Assembly (NCBI GenBank): GCA_012512505.1
Contig: JAAZEB010000155.1
Location: forward strand, 1-32,393
Direction of reading: 5' to 3'
Source of the DNA: Armatimonadota bacterium
Lineage (GTDB): Bacteria; Armatimonadota; JAAZEB01
Length of the DNA: 32,393 nt
In this document: piece after piece, positions 16,868-23,669 of the stretch
How positions within the stretch are numbered: the first letter of the stretch is position 1
Layout of the letters: every line of letters begins with the position of its first letter
Translations under genes and position numbers: made by a program
The notes under the pieces: model-generated
The model's input: only the letters and a program-made list of their open reading frames with translations
What the model was told of the DNA's origin: nothing
Databases searched by the model: none

Positions 16868-17397
16868 TCGGCTGCCAGGACTTCTGTGGGCACTACGACT
16901 GGACCTTCGCCTACCTCCAGCGGGAGTACGGCGAGGAGGCACTGCGCGACTATTGGGAACAGGCAATCGCGCGTGATTCCCAGGCGCACGCGCGCGCGCT
17001 GATCGCTGCCAAAGGCTTCCAGGGGATGGCGGAGTACTGGGGGCACACCCTGGCGGAGGAGGAGGCCGGCTACGTCGCCACCGCGGGAGCAAACTATTAC
17101 CGCGTCGACATGCACCGCTGCCCCTCGCTTGGCTTCCTGCTGGAGCGCGGCCAGCAGCAGTTCGCCGACTACTGCGAGCACTGCATCGGCTGGATTGGGC
17201 CGCTGATGGCCGACTACGGCTTTGCCATCGACCACGCGCACAACCATCGCGGGCAGTGCTGGTGGGAGTTCCGGAGGGCTTCCGAGGCCGGTGCGCCCTC
17301 CGCGCCGGGAGAGGTGGCCGGCCCGAAGGACGTGCGCCTGCGGCAGGATTGGGAGAGCGGCCCGATCGACCGCTACCTGCGGTCACGGCGAGAGTAG
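16864..17397 (+). CDS. Small Cys-containing protein, paralogue B (ATC-hydrolase-like)
   Basis: 177 residues, starting at an ATGA overlap with paralogue A. Shared features are GEEALRDYWE, EYW, RCPSLGFL, YCEHC and CWWEF in the same order and spacing. It adds about 40 residues at the C-terminus, and the first lines carry two further cysteines (GCQDFC). Tandem duplication with divergence suggests a heteromeric pair. Similarity to the ATC-hydrolase family is suggested by the cysteine pattern but not proven. Confidence 0.72.
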   Translation: MIGCQDFCGHYDWTFAYLQREYGEEALRDYWEQAIARDSQAHARALIAAKGFQGMAEYWGHTLAEEEAGYVATAGANYYRVDMHRCPSLGFLLERGQQQFADYCEHCIGWIGPLMADYGFAIDHAHNHRGQCWWEFRRASEAGAPSAPGEVAGPKDVRLRQDWESGPIDRYLRSRRE

Positions 17398-17431
17398 AGG
17401 CCACCGCGCGGGGCCGACGCGCGGTGGCCTC
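17397..17431. terminator. Hairpin between convergent genes
   Basis: A perfect 14-bp GC-rich stem (17397-17410 with 17418-17431) and a 7-nt loop, lying exactly between the stop of paralogue B and that of the cytochrome gene. There is no U-tract on either side, so it is a likely bidirectional barrier rather than a classical intrinsic terminator. Confidence 0.7.
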
Positions 17432-17438
17432 ACAGCGG

Positions 17439-18101
17439 TTATTCGGCGGCAGCGGGAGCGGGCGGGGTGGCGCCGTGGCACTTCTTGCAGTCGGCAATCG
17501 CCGGCGCGGTCTTGCCTTCCGGCGAGACGGTCTTGCCGTCGTGGCAGGTGGCGCACAGGGTGGTGTGGGGATCCGGCATCTTCATCACCCCGGCCTTGCG
17601 GGCAAACGGCTTGGGATGGCAGGCGCCGCAGGCATAGCCGGCACCCACTTCCTTGTCGGAAAGGGCCGTGTGCCGCTCGTGCGGGAAGATCACCGGGCCA
17701 TCCTGCGCCTTGGCCGCCAGAGTGCTCGGTTTGACCGGCGCGTGGCAGGCGTTGCAGGTCATCACGCTCTCGGCCACACGCTTCTCATCCTTCGGCGCGG
17801 TCATCTTGCCGTCGTGACACTTGCCACACGCCTTCTTGGCGTAGAGGTCCTTCATCTCGAAGGAGCCACGCTTCTGGGGGAAGAGGGCGTCGTGGCAGTC
17901 CTCACACTTAAAGCCGGCCTCCTCGTGCGAGAGGTGGCTAAAGACGACCATGCCGCGCGTGCCCGGGTAGCCGAGGAAGCCACCGCCGACGGCGTTGGGA
18001 ACCTTCTTCTCCTCTTCCTCAGCCGCCCGCACGTTGGCGAAGGTCAGGGCCAGGGTGGCTGCCAGGGCCACACCGGCAACAGCGACAGGAACCGTTCTCA
18101 T
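17439..18101 (-). CDS. Exported hexaheme c-type cytochrome
   Basis: A 220-residue periplasmic electron carrier with an N-terminal signal peptide (residues 1-27). It has six CxxCH haem sites: CEDCH, CGKCH, CNACH, CGACH, CATCH and CKKCH at 66, 92, 116, 158, 183 and 205. The sites form two triheme halves, each opened by a His pair (FSHLSH at 55-59; FPHERH at 139-144), so the protein looks like a tandem duplication of a cytochrome c7/c3-like unit. The ATG at 18101 has GGAGG 7 nt upstream. No partner oxidoreductase is nearby, so its electron donor and acceptor are unknown. Confidence 0.92.
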   Translation of the reverse strand: MRTVPVAVAGVALAATLALTFANVRAAEEEEKKVPNAVGGGFLGYPGTRGMVVFSHLSHEEAGFKCEDCHDALFPQKRGSFEMKDLYAKKACGKCHDGKMTAPKDEKRVAESVMTCNACHAPVKPSTLAAKAQDGPVIFPHERHTALSDKEVGAGYACGACHPKPFARKAGVMKMPDPHTTLCATCHDGKTVSPEGKTAPAIADCKKCHGATPPAPAAAE

Positions 18102-18348
18102 CCTCTTGCCTCCACTGGGAGGGGCGCTCGCTGCCTGGCGCGGGGAGCGCCTGCTTACTCCCACGCCCTGCCCTCTGCGCCACGCCCCCTCAATCGTTCT
18201 CCGGTGCCCGCACGCCACGTGCCGCAGCCTGCAAGGCACGCACGCACATCACACCGCGCGGGGCAGTTGGACATAATTCGCCATCGCGGCGGCGTCTCCT
18301 GCTGCCTGCACCCCAGGAAGGGCCGGTCCTGCCGGTCATAGCTCCCGG

Positions 18349-19194
18349 TTAAGGCGCGTGGCGGCGGCGGCCGCAGGCGCAGGCTTCCCCGGCGCCGCAG
18401 CCGCGCTTCGGCGGCTCCGCCCGGGCCAGCACCGGAAAGCGCTCGCCCACCAACGGGGCGCCCGGCTTTAGATTGAGGTCATCGGTCACGCAGTGGGGAG
18501 CCCCCGAGTAGGAGGTGCGATCCGGCATGTAGATGATCACCAGGGCACGCCGGGGTGCCTCCCCACGGTTTGGCGGGGCGTAGTGGAAGGTGAGGCCGTG
18601 GTGGAAGGTGCAGCTTCCGGCGCGCAGCGGCACCGGCACCGGGGTGAAGTCTTTACCCTCTGGCTCCGGCACCAGTGAGAAGATATCTTGCGGCTCCACC
18701 AGGTTGATCGGCGGCAGCTTGCCCCAGGTGTGCGAGCGCGGCACGAAGTGCATGCAGCCGTTGCGCTCGTCAACGTCGTCCAGCGCCAGCCAGCAAGAGA
18801 GCGCCCCGGGCTCGTTCATCGGCCAGTAGGGGAGGTCCTGGTGCCAATGTGACGGCTTGCTATCGCTGGGAAGCTTGATCAGGGCGTGGTCGTGCCACAG
18901 CCGCAGGCGCGGCACGCCCGCCAACTGCCGGGCGATCTCGGCGAGGCGGGGGTGGAAGACAACGGCGCGCATCCCCGGATGGTCGCGCCAGAGGTTCACC
19001 TTCTGGAGGAAGATGCGGTCGTACTCGGGGTTGCCGGTGCGGTCGATACCGCCCTGCAGGCGCATCTGCATCGCTTCGGCAAGGGAGGCGCGCGCCTGCT
19101 CGACCTCGGCCGGGGTCAGCACGTCGTTGAACTGGATGAAACCGTTCTCCTGGTAATAGCGCACCTGCGCGTCCGGCAGGCGGAATTCACTCAT
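18349..19194 (-). CDS. Phytanoyl-CoA dioxygenase (PhyH) family protein
   Basis: An Fe(II)/2-oxoglutarate-dependent oxygenase, 281 residues. The metal-binding motif is HWHQD (His118, Asp120), with a distal His about residue 204 in HHGLTFHYAPPN and a 2-oxoglutarate arginine about 215. The ATG is preceded by GGAGGAA. The substrate is unknown; this family hydroxylates many small molecules. The C-terminal tail (GCGAGEACACGRRRH) is unusually cysteine-rich. A perfect 7-1-7 dyad lies 28 bp upstream of the start. The hexaheme cytochrome follows about 250 bp downstream, and that gap holds no clear gene. Confidence 0.9.
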   Translation of the reverse strand: MSEFRLPDAQVRYYQENGFIQFNDVLTPAEVEQARASLAEAMQMRLQGGIDRTGNPEYDRIFLQKVNLWRDHPGMRAVVFHPRLAEIARQLAGVPRLRLWHDHALIKLPSDSKPSHWHQDLPYWPMNEPGALSCWLALDDVDERNGCMHFVPRSHTWGKLPPINLVEPQDIFSLVPEPEGKDFTPVPVPLRAGSCTFHHGLTFHYAPPNRGEAPRRALVIIYMPDRTSYSGAPHCVTDDLNLKPGAPLVGERFPVLARAEPPKRGCGAGEACACGRRRHAP

Positions 19195-19222
19195 CAGGTT
19201 CCTCCCGCACGGTCGGGCTCAT

Positions 19223-19237
19223 CTGCACTCAGTGCAG
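19223..19237. promoter_or_regulatory. Perfect dyad CTGCACTcAGTGCAG upstream of the dioxygenase
   Basis: A 7-bp perfect inverted repeat with one central base, 28 bp before the PhyH start codon. Size and place suit a dimeric repressor or activator site. No matching regulator is encoded nearby. Confidence 0.45.
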
Positions 19238-19281
19238 GTAACACCGCCGCCGACGGATCGGTTCGCCCCGAACGTGGGGGG

Positions 19282-19358
19282 AGGTGATAGGTGATAGGTG
19301 TCAGGTGTTAGGTGTTAGGTGTTAGGTGTTAGGTGTTAGGTGTCAGGTGTTAGGTGTC
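19282..19358. repeat. Eleven tandem copies of AGGTGtt-type heptamer
   Basis: Eleven head-to-tail 7-bp units, AGGTGAT or AGGTGT(T/C), in the gap between the dioxygenase and the MTHFR gene. The last base of each unit varies among T and C. It is a slippage-prone simple repeat with G pairs every 7 bp, not a CRISPR. Confidence 0.85.
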
Positions 19359-19364
19359 AGGGTT

Positions 19365-19418
19365 GGTAGGGGCGAAACAACCGGCAGCCATATCGATGCC
19401 GGTTGCTTCGCACCTACC
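19365..19418. repeat. 54-bp imperfect palindrome
   Basis: GGTAGG(gg)CGAA(a)CAACCGGCA and its complement TGCCGGTTG(c)TTCG(ca)CCTACC flank a 10-nt loop. It lies directly after the heptamer repeats and 20 bp past the MTHFR stop. It may act as a terminator for that gene and may belong to a dispersed repeat family. Confidence 0.7.
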
Positions 19419-19439
19419 GTTCGTTGGCACCCGCGCCCT

Positions 19440-20996
19440 CTATTCGTCGGGTGGCGGCTCCTTGCTGGCCGAGACCGACTTGCGCTTCGGGGTGTTGTCG
19501 AGGTGCTTGTAGTGGTTCGCCAGAGAGTGGGTGCGGTTGAGCGACCAGTCGCGCGGGGGCACCAGCGTCTCGGCGAACTTGCGCGGGTCCTCGTGCTGGG
19601 CGAGGGTTGCCAGGTAGGCCAGGTTCCAGACGCACTGTTGGTCCGGGTTCACTTCGCAGGTGCCATCGATGCGGGAGCCACCACAAGGGCCGTTGCGCAG
19701 CTCCTTGTAGCAGCGGCCCTGGCTGCACAGCGTGTAGCCAAGGTAGTCGGCCACGCAGTCGCCGCACTGCACGCAGCCGAAGGTCCGCCGCTTGAAGACA
19801 TCGGCGGCGGCAAGGAGCTGGTACCAGAAGCCGCGGCGCCACTCCGCCTTGGTATCACCTCGCAGGCGGGCGGCCCAGAACCGGGCGCCAGGCGAGCCTT
19901 CGGCAATCATGAGCTGGTTGATGGCGCGGCACAGCCGCTGCGTGAAGCTGAGCCCGTACGGCATGGTGCCGATCTGGTAGGGTTGGGTGTCGTCGCTGAA
20001 GCCATCCTTGCCCTTGGGGAAGAGGTAATACTCGCCCGGCACCTCCAAGATCAGCTCGTCGAGGCGGTCGCGCCAGCCGTCACCGATCTCGGCGGCACGC
20101 TCGCGAATCGTCATGAAGTCGGCATGGCTCAAGCCGAAGCCGCCGATGTGGGCACCGGCAAAGTCCAATCCCTTCACGGCGGCGACCATCAGGGCGGCGC
20201 GTTCGAGGCGCTGGGGCTTCTTCTCGCCCTCCAGGGCCTGGATGAGGGCATCGGGCACCACACAGCCGGCCACCTCGCCGGCGCGCATCAGTTTGGCGAT
20301 CGTCGCCGTGGGCACGTAGATGCTGGGGATAACGGGGATGTGCTCCAGCCCCTCGCGGCGCAGATACTGCTTCAGCTCGTAGAGCTTGCGCAGGTTGTAG
20401 CCGAGCTGGGTGATGATATACTGTGCGCCGCTGGCGATCTTCAGCTCCAGCTTGAAAAGCTGCATCATCTGGTCCGGCTCGCGCGTCTTGTAGGGATTGA
20501 CGGCGGCGCCCGGGAAGAAGTCAAACGGCGTGGTCTGGGCCTGGCGCGGCCCCACGGAGTAGGGGAGCCCCGCGCGCATCGCGTTCACCAGGTCGAGGAT
20601 GAGCACGGAATCGAGATCGTACACCGGCTTGGCGGCGCCAGCAAAACCATCCTTGTGGGCATCGCCAGTCAGGCACAGGATGTTGGCGACACCCAAGCGG
20701 GCCAGGGCGTGCAGGCGGCCTTCCAGGAAGGCGCGGTTTCCATCTTTGCCGGTGAGGTGGGCAATTGGGGTGAGGCCCTGCGCTTGCACGGCGGCGACAA
20801 ACGCCTCTGGGGGCAGGGCGGGGTTGCCGCCGGGAAGGTCTGTGGCGCTGATGACGCGGATCCCCTCCGCGGTGGCGGCGGCATCGGCAACAAACTGCTC
20901 GGCATCCGGGATGGCATGGTCACGGCCGAGTACCAACTCGGCGGAGTAGACGAACTCCCCCCGCGTGAGTGCGGCGCGTAACGCGTTCGGTCCCAT
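19440..20996 (-). CDS. Methylenetetrahydrofolate reductase with fused MetV-like domain
   Basis: A 518-residue protein. Residues about 1-300 are the MetF-type barrel that reduces methylene- to methyl-tetrahydrofolate (ILCLTGDAHKDG, ITQLGYNLRKLYEL, VPVIPSIYVP-like strand). The C-terminal 110 residues carry the Cys pattern CVQCGDCVADYL, CSQGRCYKEL and GPCGGSRIDGTCEV (about 408-447) of the MTHFR C-terminal/MetV family, which binds zinc or an iron-sulfur cluster. In acetogens these are separate subunits (MetF, MetV); here they are joined. The ATG has GGAAGGAAG upstream. The role could be methionine supply or one-carbon flow; no other Wood-Ljungdahl gene is visible in the window. Confidence 0.88.
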   Translation of the reverse strand: MGPNALRAALTRGEFVYSAELVLGRDHAIPDAEQFVADAAATAEGIRVISATDLPGGNPALPPEAFVAAVQAQGLTPIAHLTGKDGNRAFLEGRLHALARLGVANILCLTGDAHKDGFAGAAKPVYDLDSVLILDLVNAMRAGLPYSVGPRQAQTTPFDFFPGAAVNPYKTREPDQMMQLFKLELKIASGAQYIITQLGYNLRKLYELKQYLRREGLEHIPVIPSIYVPTATIAKLMRAGEVAGCVVPDALIQALEGEKKPQRLERAALMVAAVKGLDFAGAHIGGFGLSHADFMTIRERAAEIGDGWRDRLDELILEVPGEYYLFPKGKDGFSDDTQPYQIGTMPYGLSFTQRLCRAINQLMIAEGSPGARFWAARLRGDTKAEWRRGFWYQLLAAADVFKRRTFGCVQCGDCVADYLGYTLCSQGRCYKELRNGPCGGSRIDGTCEVNPDQQCVWNLAYLATLAQHEDPRKFAETLVPPRDWSLNRTHSLANHYKHLDNTPKRKSVSASKEPPPDE

Positions 20997-21074
20997 TGTC
21001 TTCCTTCCGACGTGATTGGGGCAGCCAGAGGCGCACGGGACTCACCTCCTCAGTCACACTATCCCACACGTGCC

Positions 21075-21100
21075 CCCGGGCGCAACTCCTTCCGCCCGGG
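21075..21100 (-). terminator. Hairpin after EamA transporter
   Basis: CCCGGGCG (21075-21082) and CGCCCGGG (21093-21100) with a 10-nt loop, 2 bp past the EamA stop on its coding strand. There is no T-tract. Probably a weak terminator or RNA 3'-end stem. Confidence 0.5.
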
Positions 21101-21102
21101 CT

Positions 21103-21987
21103 TCAGGGGCGGGTGGCCAGCCGGATCCCAACGAAGACGAGCAGGAGCGCGACCAGGAAGGAGAACCCGATCCGCTCGCCGAGGAGCAGCCAGGCCAGCA
21201 CGGCGGTACCCAGCGGCGCCAGGTACTGCGTCGGGGCCAGGGTGGCGGCGTCCACCACCGCCAGGGCACGGTACCACAGCGCGAACGCCAGCGCCGAGGG
21301 CACCAGGCCGAGGTACAGCAGCAGGCCGATGGCAGTTGGGGGCAGGTGGCGGGGAAGGGGGGTGACGACCATCAGGGCCGCCAGCAGCAGCGTGCCCCAT
21401 CCCATCGCCAGCGTCGTCGTCAGGAGGCCACCGTAGCGGCGAACCACGCCCTTCCCCAGCAGGGTGTAGATCGCCCACCCGAGCGCGGCACCCACCGCGG
21501 CGAGCACGCCCCACAGCTCTTCACCGCGCGTCGACACTGGCCCGGAGGGGGTGCCGGCCAGGGCAACGACCGCGACCCCGGCGAGACCGATCACCGCGCC
21601 GGTCAGGCGTCGAACGGTCAGCGGCTCGCCGCTCAGCGGGGCAAGCAGGGCAACGAAGACCGGGTTGGCGTTCAAGACCAGGCTGACGTTCACCGCGGCG
21701 GTGAGCTCGCTGGCGGCGGCGCCGAGGATGCCCAGCGCCGCCACCCCGGTGAGCCCCAGCCAGAAGAAGGGAAGTGGCTCGCGAACGAAAGCGGTGAGGT
21801 GGCGGGCTTCGCCGCGCGCCACCGTCACCGCGGTGAGTACCAGCGCTCCGATCAGGAAGCGGCTGAACGCCAGCCCTACCGGGTCGATGTCGGAGACGCG
21901 GTAGAGGAGGCGCATCGTCACGTAGGTGCTGCCCCAAATGACGGCCGCCAGCGATCCCAGGAGAAGGCCCCGCGTTGCCTCGCGCAC
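21103..21987 (-). CDS. EamA/DMT-family transporter
   Basis: An inner-membrane permease of 294 residues with about ten hydrophobic segments in two EamA repeats. The first opens LLLGSLAAVIWGSTYVTMRL; the second is near LWGVLAAVGAALGWAIYTLL. Such proteins export or import small metabolites such as amino acids or sugars; the substrate cannot be told. The GTG start is 20 bp downstream of the class II aldolase stop, so the two are probably co-transcribed. Confidence 0.92.
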   Translation of the reverse strand: MREATRGLLLGSLAAVIWGSTYVTMRLLYRVSDIDPVGLAFSRFLIGALVLTAVTVARGEARHLTAFVREPLPFFWLGLTGVAALGILGAAASELTAAVNVSLVLNANPVFVALLAPLSGEPLTVRRLTGAVIGLAGVAVVALAGTPSGPVSTRGEELWGVLAAVGAALGWAIYTLLGKGVVRRYGGLLTTTLAMGWGTLLLAALMVVTPLPRHLPPTAIGLLLYLGLVPSALAFALWYRALAVVDAATLAPTQYLAPLGTAVLAWLLLGERIGFSFLVALLLVFVGIRLATRP

Positions 21988-22007
21988 CCAGGTGCTCCAG
22001 AACCGTG

Positions 22008-22772
22008 CTACCTGAAGATCAACTGACGCCGGAGGGCTTCGTCTGGGCGGCGATGGATGCGCTCAACGTTCTCGGGAGAAAGGAACTGGGGGCCGCCAAA
22101 GGCAGCGGTGGCCAGCAGCACCCGGCAAGTTTTCACCCACATTGCCGTCACGCTCTCCACTTCGGCGGGGGTGCGTCCGAGCGCGATCAGGCCGTGGTTG
22201 CGCAGCAGGATCACCTTCGGTATCTCGCCGTGCTGCTCCACGTGGGCGCGGATGCCGTCGCGGATGGCATGAGCCAGTGGCAGGCCGGGGTCGGTGTAGG
22301 GCACCAGCAGCGGCGCTGGCCCGCAGACGACGATCTGGTCCGGGAACAGGCTGCCGCCGATGACCTTCTCAGCGTCGCGCGCGCAAAGGAGCGCGTTCAC
22401 CATCGTGGGGTGAGTGTGGCCGACGAAGCGGATCCCCTCCAGGCCGAGCAGGAGGGCGTGAAACGTCGCCTCGATCGAGGGCGCCGCCGCTTCGGGGTTG
22501 ACGCTCGCCGCGCGCAGGCCGTCTTTGATCTGCGCGTCGGTCAGCGAGCCCTGCTTCAGGAGCTCCATCACTGCCGGGCGGCGCACCGCCACGAACCCCT
22601 CTGGCTGGATGCCGACCAGGCTTTGCCCGCTGGCCTTGATGAGGAAGATCTCCTCGTCTACGGCGGCGGAGGTGTTTCCCTCACCCAGGATCACCAGGTC
22701 ACGCTCCGGCTCACCGAGCCGGGCAGACATCGCCGTCAACTGCTGCAGCACCTTCTGGTATCTGTCGTCCAT
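22008..22772 (-). CDS. Class II aldolase/adducin family protein
   Basis: 254 residues. Family features are the phosphate-binding loop GEGNTS (30-35), the catalytic glutamate in SIEATFH (101), the zinc histidines of HTHP (119, 121) and a further His in RNHG (193). The enzyme probably cleaves or epimerises a sugar phosphate, like fuculose- or ribulose-phosphate aldolases or epimerases. It has no C-terminal amphipathic targeting helix. An AGAGG lies upstream of the ATG. It shares an operon with the EamA transporter, and an FGGY kinase lies 3.8 kb further on, so a sugar route is plausible but unproven. Confidence 0.9.
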   Translation of the reverse strand: MDDRYQKVLQQLTAMSARLGEPERDLVILGEGNTSAAVDEEIFLIKASGQSLVGIQPEGFVAVRRPAVMELLKQGSLTDAQIKDGLRAASVNPEAAAPSIEATFHALLLGLEGIRFVGHTHPTMVNALLCARDAEKVIGGSLFPDQIVVCGPAPLLVPYTDPGLPLAHAIRDGIRAHVEQHGEIPKVILLRNHGLIALGRTPAEVESVTAMWVKTCRVLLATAAFGGPQFLSPENVERIHRRPDEALRRQLIFR

Positions 22773-22882
22773 GCCCGTCCTCTATCCGTTGCTCGCTCCC
22801 CCGGCGCCGGCCGGGCCCCGGGGCACTACGCAGGGAGTTCTCGCTCGGGCGCGGCGATGCCTGCTGCCGCAGAAAGCACAAA

Positions 22883-22910
22883 GGGCAGCGTCCCTCTCGG
22901 CACGCTGCCC
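22883..22910 (-). terminator. Terminator of the RRM-protein gene
   Basis: GGGCAGCGT and ACGCTGCCC form a 9-bp stem with a 10-nt loop. On the minus strand it is followed by a T-rich CTTTGTGCTTTC. It lies about 115 bp past the stop of the RRM gene and before the aldolase start. Confidence 0.7.
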
Positions 22911-23024
22911 CTTGTTCATCTATCGTAGTGGCTCAGGGGTGCATCCGGCAAGCCGGCCCCGGTTCTTTGCGCGGCCAGGCACGGCCGCCCGGGCGCTGAG
23001 GATGCCCCACCCACCGAACCTGGC

Positions 23025-23453
23025 CTACCAGCGGTCGGCGCTGCCGCCGCGACCGCCGCCGCCGCTATAGCCGCTGCTGCGGGCGGTGCTGCCGCCGCCG
23101 TAGTTGCCACCACCGTAGCCGCCGCCCCGCGCGCCACCGCCACCGCGGCCGCCGCCGAAACCGCCACGACCACCGCCGTAGCCGCCACGACCGCCACCTC
23201 GCTCCGAGCGCTCCTTGGCTTCGTTCACCGTGAGCGTACGACCACCCAACTCGCTGCCTTCGAGCTGCCGGATCGCCGTCGCCGCGTCCTCGTCGTTCTG
23301 CATCTCGACGAATCCGAAGCCCCGGCTGCGACCGGTCTCGCGATCGGTCACCACGTCGGCCGAAGTCACCGGACCGACTGCCTCAAATGCCTGCCGCAGC
23401 TCTGCGGAGGTCGTGTTGTACGACAGACCCCCTACGAAAATGCGCTTTGCCAT
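23025..23453 (-). CDS. Glycine-rich RRM RNA-binding protein
   Basis: 142 residues. One RNA-recognition motif has RNP2 IFVGGL (5-10) and RNP1 RGFGFVEM (about 46-53), followed by a 60-residue tail of Gly/Arg/Tyr repeats (GGYGGGRGGFGGGRGG and similar). Proteins of this shape in cyanobacteria and other bacteria are cold-induced RNA chaperones. The ATG at 23453 begins the family-typical MAKRIFVGG and has AAAGGAG upstream. The 5' leader of about 134 nt begins with a stable hairpin, which fits post-transcriptional or cold control (inference). Confidence 0.95.
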   Translation of the reverse strand: MAKRIFVGGLSYNTTSAELRQAFEAVGPVTSADVVTDRETGRSRGFGFVEMQNDEDAATAIRQLEGSELGGRTLTVNEAKERSERGGGRGGYGGGRGGFGGGRGGGGARGGGYGGGNYGGGSTARSSGYSGGGGRGGSADRW

Positions 23454-23555
23454 TGCTGGCTCCTTTCCCACCTCATCACCTATCTCTAATGCGCCTGAAA
23501 AACGCAGTCCGGGATCGGAGCCATTCGGCCGAACGCGAACCACACGCTTCTCTCT

Positions 23556-23582
23556 CGACCGCCTGAAGGTGGCCGGCGGTCG
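23556..23582 (-). promoter_or_regulatory. Hairpin at the 5' end of the RRM-gene leader
   Basis: An 8-bp stem (CGACCGCC/GGCGGTCG) with an 11-nt loop, starting only a few nucleotides after the predicted transcription start. It could stabilise the RNA or act as a temperature-responsive element. Confidence 0.5.
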
Positions 23583-23593
23583 TGCACCCCCAC

Positions 23594-23622
23594 AGTATAC
23601 CCGGTTTGGCCCAATAAAGCAA
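23594..23622 (-). promoter_or_regulatory. Sigma70 promoter of the RRM gene
   Basis: Minus-strand TTGCTT (23622-23617), a 17-bp spacer and TATACT (23599-23594). It lies between the phosphohexomutase stop and the RRM gene, so that gene has its own promoter. Confidence 0.75.
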
Positions 23623-23669
23623 GAGAAATGTTGGGAATACAGTGGCTGCCTGCCAGCCCCGGGAACGCC

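Noticed and set aside
19282-19358. CRISPR array
   Set aside because: Units are only 7 bp and contiguous, with no spacers and no cas genes.
22008-22772. Class II aldolase as part of a fucose/rhamnose-type microcompartment
   Set aside because: It lacks an encapsulation helix and is separated from the BMC gene by about 7 kb with genes on both strands.
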